64,000 bases of DNA from contig JBDWCA010000004.1 of the NCBI GenBank assembly GCA_039978075.1, forward strand, positions 1-64,000. The letters run 5' to 3'. The DNA comes from Anderseniella sp039978075. Lineage in GTDB: Bacteria > Pseudomonadota > Alphaproteobacteria > Rhizobiales > Aestuariivirgaceae. How positions within the stretch are numbered: position 1 is the first letter of the stretch; each line of letters begins with the position of its first letter. Positions 8,464-17,638 of this stretch are shown piece after piece. The notes under the pieces were generated by a model, which worked only from the letters and a program-made list of their open reading frames with translations, made no database searches and had not been told where the DNA came from. The translations under genes were made by a program, and so were the position numbers.

Positions 8464-9392
8464 GCAGGTGTGCTGCTACCGGGACGCCCGGCCCATCGGG
8501 TATTGAGATAGACCGATTGCAGGGTTGTGGTTGCGCAGATGAACAGACGGTTTCGCTTGATGCCGCCGAATTCCACATTTGCAACGACCTCGCCCGTCAG
8601 CACTTTGCCGATCAGTTCGCCCTCTTGCGTGTAACAGTGAACGCCGTCTGCTGCAGACGTCCAGATGTTGTCGTGAACATCTACCCGGAAGCCGTCGAAC
8701 AGCCCCTGGGTTGACGTGGCGAACAATCGTCCATTGTGCAGGGTGTTGTCGTCACCAACGTCAAATACCCGGATGTGCCGGGGGCCGTCTTCGACATGGG
8801 TTGCACCGGTATCTGCGATGTACAGCAGGCTTTCATCAGCTGAAAAAGCCAGGCCGTTCGGTTTGACGAAATCTGTTGCCACGGCAGTGACCGCACCTGT
8901 TGCCGGGTCAATCCGGTAAACATGGGAACCGTCCATCTCGGGCTCGCACTTGTCGCCTTCATAGTCACTGTCGATGCCGTAGGTCGGGTCGGTAAACCAG
9001 ATCGATCCATCGGATTTCACGATGACATCATTGGGAGAGTTCAATCGCTTTCCATCATGGTGAGATGCAAGTGTTGTTACGCTGCCATCTGTTTCGATGC
9101 GACTGATCCGGCGGCCCTGGTGTTCGCAACTAACAAGACGCCCTTCACAGTCCACCGTGTGGCCGTTGTGAAATCCGCAAGCGGACTGAAATACCGAAAC
9201 CGATCCATCGGTTTCATCATACCGCAGCACCCGGTCATTCGGGATGTCTGACCACACGAGATAGCGCCCGGCCGGGAAATAGGCCGGCCCTTCCGCCCAC
9301 CTGCTTCCGGTGTAGAGCACTTCCTTGTGGACGTTGCCGCCAACATAGCGGGTGAAGCGTTTGTCCAGAACTTCGAATGTGTCAGTGATCAT
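8460..9392 (-). CDS. SMP-30/gluconolactonase/LRE-like protein
   Basis: 310 residues of a six-bladed propeller in the SMP-30/gluconolactonase family, metal-dependent lactonases acting on sugar lactones. Start ATG 9392 lies behind GGAAGGG. Family motifs are EGPAYFPAGRYLVWSDIPNDR, the metal-ligand segments LNSPNDVIVKSDGSIWFTDPTYG and the Asp in LYIADTG, and the GLFDGFRVD segment. It is the last gene of a minus-strand operon behind two permease genes (16-base gap to the first), which supports hydrolysis of a sugar lactone from the transported compound. The precise lactone is unknown. Confidence 0.85.
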   Translation of the reverse strand: MITDTFEVLDKRFTRYVGGNVHKEVLYTGSRWAEGPAYFPAGRYLVWSDIPNDRVLRYDETDGSVSVFQSACGFHNGHTVDCEGRLVSCEHQGRRISRIETDGSVTTLASHHDGKRLNSPNDVIVKSDGSIWFTDPTYGIDSDYEGDKCEPEMDGSHVYRIDPATGAVTAVATDFVKPNGLAFSADESLLYIADTGATHVEDGPRHIRVFDVGDDNTLHNGRLFATSTQGLFDGFRVDVHDNIWTSAADGVHCYTQEGELIGKVLTGEVVANVEFGGIKRNRLFICATTTLQSVYLNTRWAGRPGSSTPA

Positions 9393-9408
9393 GATTGCCC
9401 TTCCAGGT

Positions 9409-10389
9409 TTACTGTGTGACTTTCTGGTTGCGGCCATAAACCAGCAGCATCAATATAATGACGGTTCCATAAATCACCTGACGCCCTGCTTCCGGCATCT
9501 GCATGATGGACAGCACGGAGTTCAGCAGGACGATCAGGATGACGCCGACCAGCGTGCCCAGATAGCGCCCCCGGCCGCCCAGGATCTGGGTTCCGCCAAT
9601 GACAACGGCCGCAATGGCCGGCAGCAGGTATGCATCTCCCATGCCCTGATAGGCCTTGGTCGAATAACCGGCCAGCAAGGTACCGGCGAGCCCCGACAGC
9701 ATGCCACACAGGCAGAAGGCGATGATGATGACGCGCTTGGTCGGCACGCCTGCGAGATAGGCAGCCGCCTCCTTGTTGCCGATTGCATAAATGTACCGCC
9801 CGATTGCTGAGCGATTGAGCAGCATGATCACACCAACCGACACGACCGCCCACACCAGCAGGGCAACCGGAATACCGGCAATCTTGCCAACTGCGAGGTA
9901 TTGCATCAACGGTGTTGCCGCCGTTTGCGGGGCGAATCCGCCTGTATAGGCAACCATCAGGCCGCGCATGACCGCGTTGACGCCAAGTGTGAAAATCATT
10001 GACGGGATGCGCAGATAGGCAACACCAAGCCCGTTGACCAGCCCAACTAGAAGGCCGACAGCAAGGCCGACGGGAATGGCTGCAGCTCCACCGACGGCAG
10101 TAGCCATCATGGCAGCAGCAGCAACAGTCCATGGAATGGACAAATCTATGTGGCCGAGCAGGATGACCAGCATCATGCCGGCTGCCACGACACCGAGAAA
10201 GGCGCCGACCTGAAGCTGCTGAAGCAGATAAGCTGGTGACAGCAGGGTTGCGGTACCCTGCGTAATCAGCGTGTAGCCGGTTCCGATGGCCAGGATCACC
10301 AGGATGAAGCAAGCCGCGACAATTATCGGCTTGTCATCGGCAGAAATGGCGAAACGGCGGGTAGATACTGGTGTGTCTTGTGTTGTCAT
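9409..10389 (-). CDS. Sugar ABC transporter permease (RbsC/XylH type)
   Basis: Inner-membrane permease of the BPD_transp_2 family, 326 residues, with about 8-10 hydrophobic helices. Typical features are LLGHIDLSI near residue 75, GLGVAYLRIPSMIFTLG, and the signature segment AAVVIGGTQILGGRGRYLGTLVG near the C-terminus. It is paired with a second permease 9 bases upstream in the operon, so the transporter probably uses a heterodimeric membrane channel with the ATPase at 11454. Confidence 0.9.
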   Translation of the reverse strand: MTTQDTPVSTRRFAISADDKPIIVAACFILVILAIGTGYTLITQGTATLLSPAYLLQQLQVGAFLGVVAAGMMLVILLGHIDLSIPWTVAAAAMMATAVGGAAAIPVGLAVGLLVGLVNGLGVAYLRIPSMIFTLGVNAVMRGLMVAYTGGFAPQTAATPLMQYLAVGKIAGIPVALLVWAVVSVGVIMLLNRSAIGRYIYAIGNKEAAAYLAGVPTKRVIIIAFCLCGMLSGLAGTLLAGYSTKAYQGMGDAYLLPAIAAVVIGGTQILGGRGRYLGTLVGVILIVLLNSVLSIMQMPEAGRQVIYGTVIILMLLVYGRNQKVTQ

Positions 10390-10398
10390 TGCCGCCTG

Positions 10399-11457
10399 CT
10401 ATCTGAACGATTCAAGGGTGTTTTTAACGCGAAGTACGCTAAGCGCGCCGAGACTGACGGCTGCCAGCAGAACCACTCCTTCGAACAGGGGCTGGAGGAG
10501 CGGATCGATTTCGAATATTCGGAAATTGAACGAGATCGTGCGCAGTACCAATGCGCCGAAAATAGAACCGATTGCAGAGCCGACGCCGCCAAGCAATGAG
10601 GTTCCGCCAATCACCACGGCGGCAATTGAATTCAATGTGTAGGCCCCGGCCTGGGGAATGTCGGCATTGCCGGACGATGTTTGCAGCGCCAGGTAAAGCC
10701 CGCCAATGCCGGCGAAAAAACCACCAAGGGTAAATGCCGCAAGCTTGGCCCGATTGATGTTCAGGCCGGACATATAGGCCGCTCCCTCGCCGGAGCCGAC
10801 CGCATAAACCGACCGGCCGGTAACCGAGCGGGCAAACGGCATCCAGATGAAGGCCGCCGTTATCAGGATCAGCAAGAGGGGTACCGGTAACCAGGCAATC
10901 GGTTGAAACCATGCGGCCTTGCCGTCGTCGAACAGTCCGTAGGTTGCGGCTACTTCAAACAGATCGTTGGTTGCTGCCCATGACAGATCTCCATCAACAT
11001 TGCCGCCCGGGCTTGGCCGCAGGAACAAGGCGATCCCCATGAATATTGCACCGGTTGCCAGTGTCGCGATGATTGGCTGAATGCGTCCGTAGACGACGAC
11101 ACATCCATTGATGAACCCACACAATGCACCCGTCGCCAGGCAGGTGATCATGCCCAGCAAAATCTGTATCGGGCTGCCCGAGAGCAAATGACTGGCGAGG
11201 CAGTTGACCAGCGTCATGATGGCGCCGACGGACAGGTCAAGTCCGCCCATGAGTACCGGCACCGTCTGGGCCATGGCAACCATCGCCAGGGTGAAGACCT
11301 CGTTGGAGTTCTGAATGTAGACGGCGGTTGAAAATCCGCGTGGATGATTCATGTTGTAAAACACGTAAAACGCGATGAAGCCGACAATCACCAGACACAG
11401 TCCGGTATTCTGCGCGACCCTGACTTTCAGATCGGAAAAGTATGTAGCCGATGTCAT
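10399..11457 (-). CDS. Sugar ABC transporter permease (RbsC/XylH type)
   Basis: Second permease of the operon, 352 residues, with GGLDLSVGAIMTLVNCLA and AAVVIGGTSLLGGVGSAIG, both hallmarks of the CUT2 permease family. The start ATG overlaps the stop of the ATPase gene by 4 bases (ATGA), indicating translational coupling. It carries an extra insert around PSPGGNVDGDLSW between helices compared with the smaller partner. Confidence 0.9.
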   Translation of the reverse strand: MTSATYFSDLKVRVAQNTGLCLVIVGFIAFYVFYNMNHPRGFSTAVYIQNSNEVFTLAMVAMAQTVPVLMGGLDLSVGAIMTLVNCLASHLLSGSPIQILLGMITCLATGALCGFINGCVVVYGRIQPIIATLATGAIFMGIALFLRPSPGGNVDGDLSWAATNDLFEVAATYGLFDDGKAAWFQPIAWLPVPLLLILITAAFIWMPFARSVTGRSVYAVGSGEGAAYMSGLNINRAKLAAFTLGGFFAGIGGLYLALQTSSGNADIPQAGAYTLNSIAAVVIGGTSLLGGVGSAIGSIFGALVLRTISFNFRIFEIDPLLQPLFEGVVLLAAVSLGALSVLRVKNTLESFR

Positions 11458-13037
11458 GGCGTTGCCCCGTTTATGTTAAGCGCGCTGGTGATGATGTTGT
11501 GCTCGGTGATGTTTTCACCTTCGAGTTCGCGCACGATCTGCCCGTCATACATGACGACAACCCGGTCACAGCAACCGATCAGTTCTTCATAGTCGGTGGA
11601 GTAAAACAGGATCGCGGCACCTTCTTCGGCAAGATCGCGCAGCAGGTGATAGATTTCCTGCTTGGTGCCCACATCAATGCCGCGGGTCGGATCGTTCAGC
11701 AGAATAATTTTCGGATTGGTCATCAGCCACTTGGCAATGACCACCTTCTGCTGGTTGCCTCCCGATAGTGTCGATACCGGATCGGTGATGTTGCCAACCT
11801 TTATCTGCATGCGGCGAATGCCGTCTTCGGTTGCAGCCTGGAGTGCGTGCCGGTCAACAAGCAGACCACGCGACAGGCGATCAAGTGACGCCACCGCCAG
11901 ATTGTCTTCAATCGACATGGGCAGCATCAGCCCTTCGATCTTGCGATCCTCCGGCACCAGCGCCATTTCGATACCGGCCTTTTTGGCATCCAGTGGCGAG
12001 TTGATCCGAGCCGGCCGGCCGTTGACCGAAATGGTGCCGGATGTCGCCTTCAAGACACCGAACAGGCCGAGAAGCAGTTCCTTCTGCCCCTGACCGTCAA
12101 GGCCGCCAAGCCCGACGATTTCACCAGCCTCGACATTCAGGTTGAGATTGCTAAGGCGATCATCCCAGGAAAATGCCGTCAGTTCCAGCGCCTTGGCTGG
12201 CTGTTCCTCTCCCGTTGTTTCAGAAGATCCCGGGTCGGGCTTCGGTGGAAAGTGGGTGGAAATTTCGCGACCGATCATCATCTGCACAATCTGGTCCGCC
12301 GTGCGGGTGCCCTGATCGAAAGTTTGCACGTGCTGTCCGTTTCGGAACACCGAGCACCTGTCTGCAACCGCCTCGATTTCATGCATGCGGTGCGAGATGG
12401 TCAATATGGAAATGCCGTCATCGCGCAACAGGCGCAGAATTTCAAACACCCTGTCTACGTCGGTAGCGGTGAGGGCGGACGTTGCTTCATCCAGAATGAG
12501 AACTGTCGGGTCTTTGGCCAGCGCCTTGGCGATCTCGACCATCTGGCGACGTGACAAGGGCAGGTCGCGCACCAGGCTCAGCGGATTGACGTCCTCACAG
12601 CCAATGCGGGCCAGCAGGGTCTCGGCACGGCGGCGCTGTGCCCCGGCGTCGATCAGGCCAAACCACCGGGGCGGATCGGCGATGGAAATATTGTCTGCCA
12701 CGGTGAGATCCGGCAGCAATGACAACTCCTGGAATATGCAGACAATGCCGGCTGCGTTGGCTGCTGAAGGCCCGGCAAAGGTGATTGGATTACCGGCCAG
12801 TTTCATCACCCCCTCATCGGGGGTGACAACGCCTGACATGACCTTGATCAGTGTCGATTTGCCGGCCCCGTTTTCGCCGAGCACGGCATGGATCGAACCC
12901 AGATCGCATTTGAAATCCACTGCGTCCAGTGCCGTCACACCACCATAGCGCTTGGTGATCTGCGATAGCGACATGTGTGCTGATTGGGCAGTTTCGGAAT
13001 CGTCCGATCGCGCCGTCAGATCGTCGTCCAGGCTCAT
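11454..13037 (-). CDS. Sugar ABC transporter ATP-binding protein (RbsA/MglA type)
   Basis: Tandem ATPase of 527 residues energising the CUT2 transporter. First domain: Walker A GENGAGKST, signature LPLSRRQMVEIAKAL, Walker B ILDEATSAL. Second domain: degenerate Walker A GLDGQGQKE, signature LSGGNQQKVVIAKWL, and LLNDPTRGIDVGTK, where the Walker B Asp-Glu pair is Asn-Asp; that suggests one weak catalytic site, as is common in this family. The N-terminus carries about 20 extra residues before the first domain. Encoded between the binding protein and the permeases. Confidence 0.93.
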   Translation of the reverse strand: MSLDDDLTARSDDSETAQSAHMSLSQITKRYGGVTALDAVDFKCDLGSIHAVLGENGAGKSTLIKVMSGVVTPDEGVMKLAGNPITFAGPSAANAAGIVCIFQELSLLPDLTVADNISIADPPRWFGLIDAGAQRRRAETLLARIGCEDVNPLSLVRDLPLSRRQMVEIAKALAKDPTVLILDEATSALTATDVDRVFEILRLLRDDGISILTISHRMHEIEAVADRCSVFRNGQHVQTFDQGTRTADQIVQMMIGREISTHFPPKPDPGSSETTGEEQPAKALELTAFSWDDRLSNLNLNVEAGEIVGLGGLDGQGQKELLLGLFGVLKATSGTISVNGRPARINSPLDAKKAGIEMALVPEDRKIEGLMLPMSIEDNLAVASLDRLSRGLLVDRHALQAATEDGIRRMQIKVGNITDPVSTLSGGNQQKVVIAKWLMTNPKIILLNDPTRGIDVGTKQEIYHLLRDLAEEGAAILFYSTDYEELIGCCDRVVVMYDGQIVRELEGENITEHNIITSALNINGATP

Positions 13038-13077
13038 CCTGACACCTTGCGTTGTTTTTTGGGAAACCAGAAAGGGC

Positions 13078-13111
13078 CCCGCACCGCAACAGTCTGGCGT
13101 TGCGATGCGGG
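13078..13111 (-). other. Intercistronic hairpin between binding protein and ATPase genes
   Basis: A 13-base arm CCCGCACCGCAAC pairs with GTTGCGATGCGGG (one mismatch) around an 8-base loop. It lies in the 102-base gap after the binding-protein stop and has no following U-run on the minus strand. Such hairpins typically stabilise the upstream message, allowing more binding protein than transporter; that role here is inferred. Confidence 0.6.
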
Positions 13112-13139
13112 AACTTCAATGCGTAAACAACCGGGTCGA

Positions 13140-14276
13140 TCAGTTGTTTTTGGCGTCCTTGGCCATGATCTCACGAGCCGTGATATTGACCCCACAAGGC
13201 GGGAATTCGTTCACGGTAAAGAAGTTGTCAGTCAGGTCGGGCCAGTAGTTCTTGCCGGCTTCCATCTGATCCCAGTTGGCAAACGGGATCGGCACGGAAA
13301 TCAGTTGCGGCATAACATTGCCGTCAAGCGCTGCAAGTGCCGCCTTCATGGCGATTGCCACCATGCCGGGCGACTGGCCGATCGAGGTGCCTTTCAGACC
13401 CTTGGGACCATATTCCGCCAGCAGTTTGCGGAAGCCGTTTTCGGACTCGCCTGCCATTGGGACCAATGGGTGCTTGGCATCCAGCATGGCACGAACTGCC
13501 CCGGTTGTGCCGCCCTGAACGACGACGCCGTCGAACTCTTTGTGTACGGCTATGGCATCGGCTGTGACTTTCTGTGCGGTGCCGTCATCCCAGTTGCCGA
13601 CGACCTCGACAATGTCCCATTTGCCGGATGGCTCCATCACCTCGCGGAAGCCAAGATGACGGTCACGATCCACCGAATTACCCTGCAATCCACGGACTTC
13701 AAGAATCTTGCCTTCCTTCTTGCCGCCGAACTGCTCGATCAGCCAACGGGCATACATTCTGCCCATTTCAAGCTGATCCTCGTTCACCTGCATGACTTTC
13801 TTGGTGTCCAGCACATTGTCGAACGGTACAATCACCACGTCATTGCGATCAGCAAGACGGATCACCCGGTCAAAACCTTCTGGAGACACGGCGATGGTGA
13901 TGATTGCGTCATAACCCTGGTTGATGAAATCCTCGATGGCTCCGAGTTGAGCTGCCACGTCGGTACCAGTGGAGACAACCTTGAAATCCTCGATCTGAGA
14001 GGCGATGTCGGCTTGTTCGGCGAACGCCTTTGCCGTCTGGATCATCTGGATGCGCCAAGTGTTGCCAACGAAACCGTTTACAACGGCTATTTTGTGCGGG
14101 CCGTCGCGCTTGTCCCACTGCATGTAACCGATGTCCTTGCTCCAGGGGGCAAAGCATGATGGGTCATGGCCCGGGCCGCTGACAGATTTAGGCCCGGCAT
14201 AGGCTCCGCCGGACATCATCTGGCTGCCGAGGACCAATGCCGTGCCCAACAACAGAGCGGAAAGTGTTTTTTTCAT
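13140..14276 (-). CDS. Periplasmic sugar-binding protein of ABC transporter
   Basis: 378 residues; ATG 14276 starts a clear signal peptide (MKKTLSALLLGTALVLGSQM, cleavage near GGAYA), with GGGAG upstream. The rest is a periplasmic binding protein of the RbsB-like fold: IAVVNGFVGNTWRIQMIQTA, the repeated ligand-pocket pattern AIITIAVSPEGFDRV and VPFDNV, EVRGLQGNSVDRDR, and VVVQGGTTGAV. Four Cys-containing or Trp-rich sites near the mature N-terminus (DPSCFAPWSKD) are unusual for RbsB and mark a subfamily whose ligand I cannot name. First gene of the five-gene operon that ends with the SMP-30 lactonase. Confidence 0.88.
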   Translation of the reverse strand: MKKTLSALLLGTALVLGSQMMSGGAYAGPKSVSGPGHDPSCFAPWSKDIGYMQWDKRDGPHKIAVVNGFVGNTWRIQMIQTAKAFAEQADIASQIEDFKVVSTGTDVAAQLGAIEDFINQGYDAIITIAVSPEGFDRVIRLADRNDVVIVPFDNVLDTKKVMQVNEDQLEMGRMYARWLIEQFGGKKEGKILEVRGLQGNSVDRDRHLGFREVMEPSGKWDIVEVVGNWDDGTAQKVTADAIAVHKEFDGVVVQGGTTGAVRAMLDAKHPLVPMAGESENGFRKLLAEYGPKGLKGTSIGQSPGMVAIAMKAALAALDGNVMPQLISVPIPFANWDQMEAGKNYWPDLTDNFFTVNEFPPCGVNITAREIMAKDAKNN

Positions 14277-14565
14277 TAGAGCGAGTCTCCCATCGAACCG
14301 GTGCCATGCAGACGCCCTGGCATACATCGGTATACTGCCGCTTGTTGTATCCGGTCGTTGCGGGTGCGGCTTAGCGCCTCGACCGTATTCAAGCCTTGTG
14401 CAGGAATCTGAGGCGCCTTCTGACGGGCATTTTGCGTGGCCAATAGTTCCTAATGGATGTAATCCTAGGTTGAAGCTGGCGAAAGGGTAAGGACCGTGGA
14501 CGAGTATTTCATCATACGGTAGGTTTTATCATTTTTACGTCAGAGGCCGCCGCGAAGGAGAGAAA
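14277..14565. promoter_or_regulatory. Divergent control region of transporter operon and amidohydrolase
   Basis: 289 bases between the start of the binding-protein gene (minus) and the amidohydrolase (plus). It must hold both promoters. An imperfect inverted motif, GGCATACATCGGTATACTGCC at about 14319-14339, is a possible operator for an unlinked regulator, since no regulator gene lies nearby in this block. AAGGAG at 14555-14560 is the ribosome binding site of the amidohydrolase. Confidence 0.4.
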
Positions 14566-15852
14566 ATGATGACTTCCATTCTCATTAATAACGCCAAAGT
14601 CTGGGATGCTGACAATGCGGCGCTCTTCGACGGAGCCGTTGAGATCAAGGAAAATCGAATTTCAAAGGTTCACCGAAAGTCTGTGGATGCAACCACAGGA
14701 CGCGATGACGTCCTTGATGCTGAAGGCAGGACGCTAATGCCCGGCATGGTGGAGGGCCATTGCCACCCAAGCTTCACCAATGTGAATGAACCGGCGGAAC
14801 TGGGTCGCATCAGTCCCGAGGAACACATGTTGCTGACGGCCAGAAATCTGAAGCTGTTGCTTGAGCACGGTTTCACTTCAATTTTCGAAGCCGCTTCGGC
14901 CAAGCCGATGTTGGGCGTTACGGCTCGCAATGCCATTGATACCGGACTGATTGTCGGGCCACGCATGCGGGCGGGCAGCCCGGAAGTCACCACCACGGCA
15001 GGGTTGGGAGATGAGAGATCACGGCATTTGCATCAGGAAAGTTTTGGGATGATTGCCGACGGGCCGGAAGCGATGCGGCTGGTTGCACGAGAGTGTGTCA
15101 GGGACGGTGTCGACATTCTGAAAATCAATATTTCCGGTGATGAGTTTGTCAGTCATGCCAAGGCCGAGATCACGCCTCTGGATGACGACGAACTGGCGGC
15201 TTTCGTCAAGGTTGCAAAAACCTTCAATAAGACAGTCGCAGCTCATGCCAGATCTCCGGAGAGCGTCAAGATGGCCGTGAAGCACGGTGTTGACTGCATT
15301 TATCATTGCGATTTTGCCGACGAGGAAGCGCTCGACCTGCTGGAAAGTGTGAAAGATACCTGTTTCGTTGGGCCGGCATTCGGCCTGGTGCACAACTGTA
15401 CCAAGGAAGGTGAAGTTGCCGGCATCACACCGGAGGTTTGTGAGCAACTGGACCTGTATCGGAAGTTTGATGCGTGCTGTGCTTCCTATCACGAGATCCG
15501 CAAACGCGGCATACGCGTTGTTGTTGGCGGTGACTACGGATTTGCCATAACGCCGATGGGGCAGAATGCCCGCGATATCGAACACTTCGTCAAATATTTC
15601 GGGTACTCAACCAATGAGGCTTTGCGCTGCGCTACGGTGGTCGGTGCTCAGTTGATGGGATATGGCGGTGAACTCGGCGAAATCAAGGAAGGTTATCTGG
15701 CCGACTTGCTGCTGGTCGATGGAGATCCGCTGAAAGATGTCGCGATCATGCAGAAACCGACGAATTTTTCCATGATCATGAAAGATGGAGTTATGTACAA
15801 AAACCCAAATTCAGCCGGGCGATCGGGTGAGGGATTGATAGCCGCACAATGA
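14566..15852 (+). CDS. Amidohydrolase-superfamily metal-dependent hydrolase
   Basis: 428 residues with the full amidohydrolase metal site: HxH in EGHCHPSF (about residues 65-67), a probable bridging Lys in ILKINISG, His in AAHARS and YHCDFAD, and Asp in VVGGDYGF. The order fits the imidazolonepropionase/Xaa-Pro-like dipeptidase branch rather than dihydroorotase or urease. Two ATGs (14566 and 14569) both sit within reach of AAGGAGAG. Divergent from the sugar transporter operon, so it may act on the transported compound. No signal peptide, hence cytoplasmic. Confidence 0.85.
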   Translation: MMTSILINNAKVWDADNAALFDGAVEIKENRISKVHRKSVDATTGRDDVLDAEGRTLMPGMVEGHCHPSFTNVNEPAELGRISPEEHMLLTARNLKLLLEHGFTSIFEAASAKPMLGVTARNAIDTGLIVGPRMRAGSPEVTTTAGLGDERSRHLHQESFGMIADGPEAMRLVARECVRDGVDILKINISGDEFVSHAKAEITPLDDDELAAFVKVAKTFNKTVAAHARSPESVKMAVKHGVDCIYHCDFADEEALDLLESVKDTCFVGPAFGLVHNCTKEGEVAGITPEVCEQLDLYRKFDACCASYHEIRKRGIRVVVGGDYGFAITPMGQNARDIEHFVKYFGYSTNEALRCATVVGAQLMGYGGELGEIKEGYLADLLLVDGDPLKDVAIMQKPTNFSMIMKDGVMYKNPNSAGRSGEGLIAAQ

Positions 15853-16061
15853 GCGCCTGAGTGATCCGGGACTTATGCCCAATATGCCTGGAGCTGGTCC
15901 CGGCCTGCCGAATTCAAACTGATGTTAGCGCAACATTTTGCTGCGGCAACCAGGCTGTGAGGTCCTGATTGCCGCAGCAGTAATTAATAGTGCTGTAGGA
16001 ATGAAGCTTGGTTCACCGTTCCGCGATCAGGGGATGACAGGCGCCGGTGAGCCAGCGAAGG

Positions 16062-16967
16062 CTACCCATTATAGCAAGGCGCCAGGGAAGCTACATTCGG
16101 CGTGTCCAGAGTAGCGCCGCGGCGGTCATTGTCCATTTTGGACGGTGCGCCCCAACTGTAACTCAGGCCTGCCATGATGGTATGATCCATAGTGCTGTTG
16201 TCAGAGTTGTTCGCGAACGCGTTGCCCAGGCAGCCATCGCGGTAGGTGCCGCGATAGCCCATAAACAACGGCATGCTTCCAACCAATGGTGCATCTTCCC
16301 AAAGCGTGTCGAAACGTGCGCCCCACTGGTACACATCGTAATCGGCGGGTTCGCCGTCCTGGAAATCAAGATTGGCATACAGGCCTTCGACCTGCACCCG
16401 CGTGTCCACACCCATGAACCAGCGGCCAACACCTCGGGCGAAGTACCCATCACCGGTAAGTTCGCCTTCCTGATCCACAAACGCAGCCTGTGCATAGAAG
16501 GTGAGATCCTCCAGGTAAAACTGGGATTCTGCACCAACGAAGCGCAGATTGGTCCTGTACCCTGGTTCAGTGTCATTGTGACTTGAGGCCGCGACACCAC
16601 CAAACACGCCGAACAATCCATGTGAAGGATCGCGCCAGGTGAAGTGACCTCCGCCCTGGAAGCTCCAGCGCTGGCCGGATACGGCATTGTTGTCAAACGC
16701 GCGGTCATTCCATTCCACATCGACATCGCTTTGCAGCGACAGGTTTCCGCCAAGCGGCAGGGAGAGCCGTGCGTTGTGGCCTGAAGCAAGTGCGGTGTCG
16801 TTTCCGGTCCCGCCACCATCGATGATCTGTACGCCATTCCAGCTTTCGCTCACGCCGCCGACGATAAGCCCGATGTGATTGAAGCGATCTTGCGCCATAG
16901 CGCTGCCGGCGGCCATTCCCGCAAGAATTGCCGTGCTGCCAAGAATTGATTTTGTGAATTTACTCAT
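16062..16967 (-). CDS. Predicted outer-membrane beta-barrel-like protein
   Basis: 301 residues; ATG 16967 begins a signal peptide (MSKFTKSILGSTAILAGMAAG, cleavage near SAMAQ). An upstream extension of the frame to 17138 has no such logic and is ignored. The mature part alternates polar and hydrophobic residues with many aromatic and Gly positions (for example RWSFQGGGHFTWRD, FGVFGGVAAS, LTFYAQAAFVDQ, IMAGLSYSWG), as in outer-membrane barrels. No specific family recognised. It ends in CYNG, not in the usual terminal Phe, so insertion by the BAM complex is uncertain. Monocistronic; its upstream region is shared with ridA. Confidence 0.65.
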   Translation of the reverse strand: MSKFTKSILGSTAILAGMAAGSAMAQDRFNHIGLIVGGVSESWNGVQIIDGGGTGNDTALASGHNARLSLPLGGNLSLQSDVDVEWNDRAFDNNAVSGQRWSFQGGGHFTWRDPSHGLFGVFGGVAASSHNDTEPGYRTNLRFVGAESQFYLEDLTFYAQAAFVDQEGELTGDGYFARGVGRWFMGVDTRVQVEGLYANLDFQDGEPADYDVYQWGARFDTLWEDAPLVGSMPLFMGYRGTYRDGCLGNAFANNSDNSTMDHTIMAGLSYSWGAPSKMDNDRRGATLDTPNVASLAPCYNG

Positions 16968-17198
16968 GAGGGTCCCAACTACTGTCGCCTGACTAACTTG
17001 ATGTGCCTGGAAGGGTGCACGCTTATGGTTAATCGCCAGTAAATGCTGGATGATGCGGAGTTTGAAGGCATGGCACAGGCCGTCTTGCGCGACCGGCTGA
17101 GAGCGGTATTGTTCGCCCGCCAAAGATGGTAGTGACATCTGTGACAGTTATGAAACACCGGGTGAACCGTCACCCGTTGAAACCAAGGAGTAATCCTG

Positions 17199-17594
17199 AT
17201 GCCGCTGCCGTCATTTCACATGATCGAGGCTGCACCGCAGCCGGTCGCACCGTTTTCCCATGCCTGCGAAGTTGACGGATGGGTGTTTCTCACCGGTCAG
17301 ATGCCGACCAAACCAGGGGCACCAGATGCGCCGTTGCCGGACGGGGTTGAGGCACAGACCAGACGTGTCATGGATAACCTGGTCATAGTGCTGGAGGGCA
17401 TGGGGCTTGGACTTGAAAATGTTGCCCAGGTGCGGGTTTTCATCACCGAGTTCGAGCGGGATTATGCCGCCATGAACGAGGCCTATTTGGGCTATTTTGC
17501 CGAAGGAAAACTGCCGGCGAGAACGTGCGTCGGTGTTACCGGACTTGCAGTCGGGGCGCTGGTGGAAATTGATATGGTGGCGCGGAGGCCCTAG
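17199..17594 (+). CDS. RidA/YjgF-family enamine/imine deaminase
   Basis: 131 residues with AAGGAG well placed before ATG 17199. RidA proteins hydrolyse reactive 2-aminoacrylate-type enamines released by PLP enzymes, forming trimers in the cytoplasm. Key features: AAPQPVAPFSHACEVDGWVFLTGQMP, the substrate-binding Arg in PARTCVGVTGL (about residue 107), and VEIDMVARRP at the end. The Arg is kept, so deaminase activity is plausible. It lies next to a short LysR gene and near an ATC-hydrolase gene; with PLP enzymes in this block it may detoxify their intermediates. Confidence 0.9.
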   Translation: MPLPSFHMIEAAPQPVAPFSHACEVDGWVFLTGQMPTKPGAPDAPLPDGVEAQTRRVMDNLVIVLEGMGLGLENVAQVRVFITEFERDYAAMNEAYLGYFAEGKLPARTCVGVTGLAVGALVEIDMVARRP

Positions 17595-17638
17595 AGCCGT
17601 GTTTGCTTCGGGTGACGGCATATGACCGGAAACGGATA

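Noticed and set aside
9389..10312. 307-codon minus-strand frame in another phase of the permease gene
   Set aside because: It overlaps the RbsC-type permease in the same strand and shows His/Arg/Cys-rich nonsense composition.
12984..14159. 391-codon plus-strand frame
   Set aside because: It lies antisense to the periplasmic binding-protein gene, which has a signal peptide and clear family motifs. The frame has no domain and is a codon-bias shadow.
15853..16061. Another copy of the dispersed repeat
   Set aside because: GTTAGCGCAACATTTTGC at about 15924 has a passing likeness to the repeat, but lacks the conserved CCTGATC flank and the closing TTGCTCTA.
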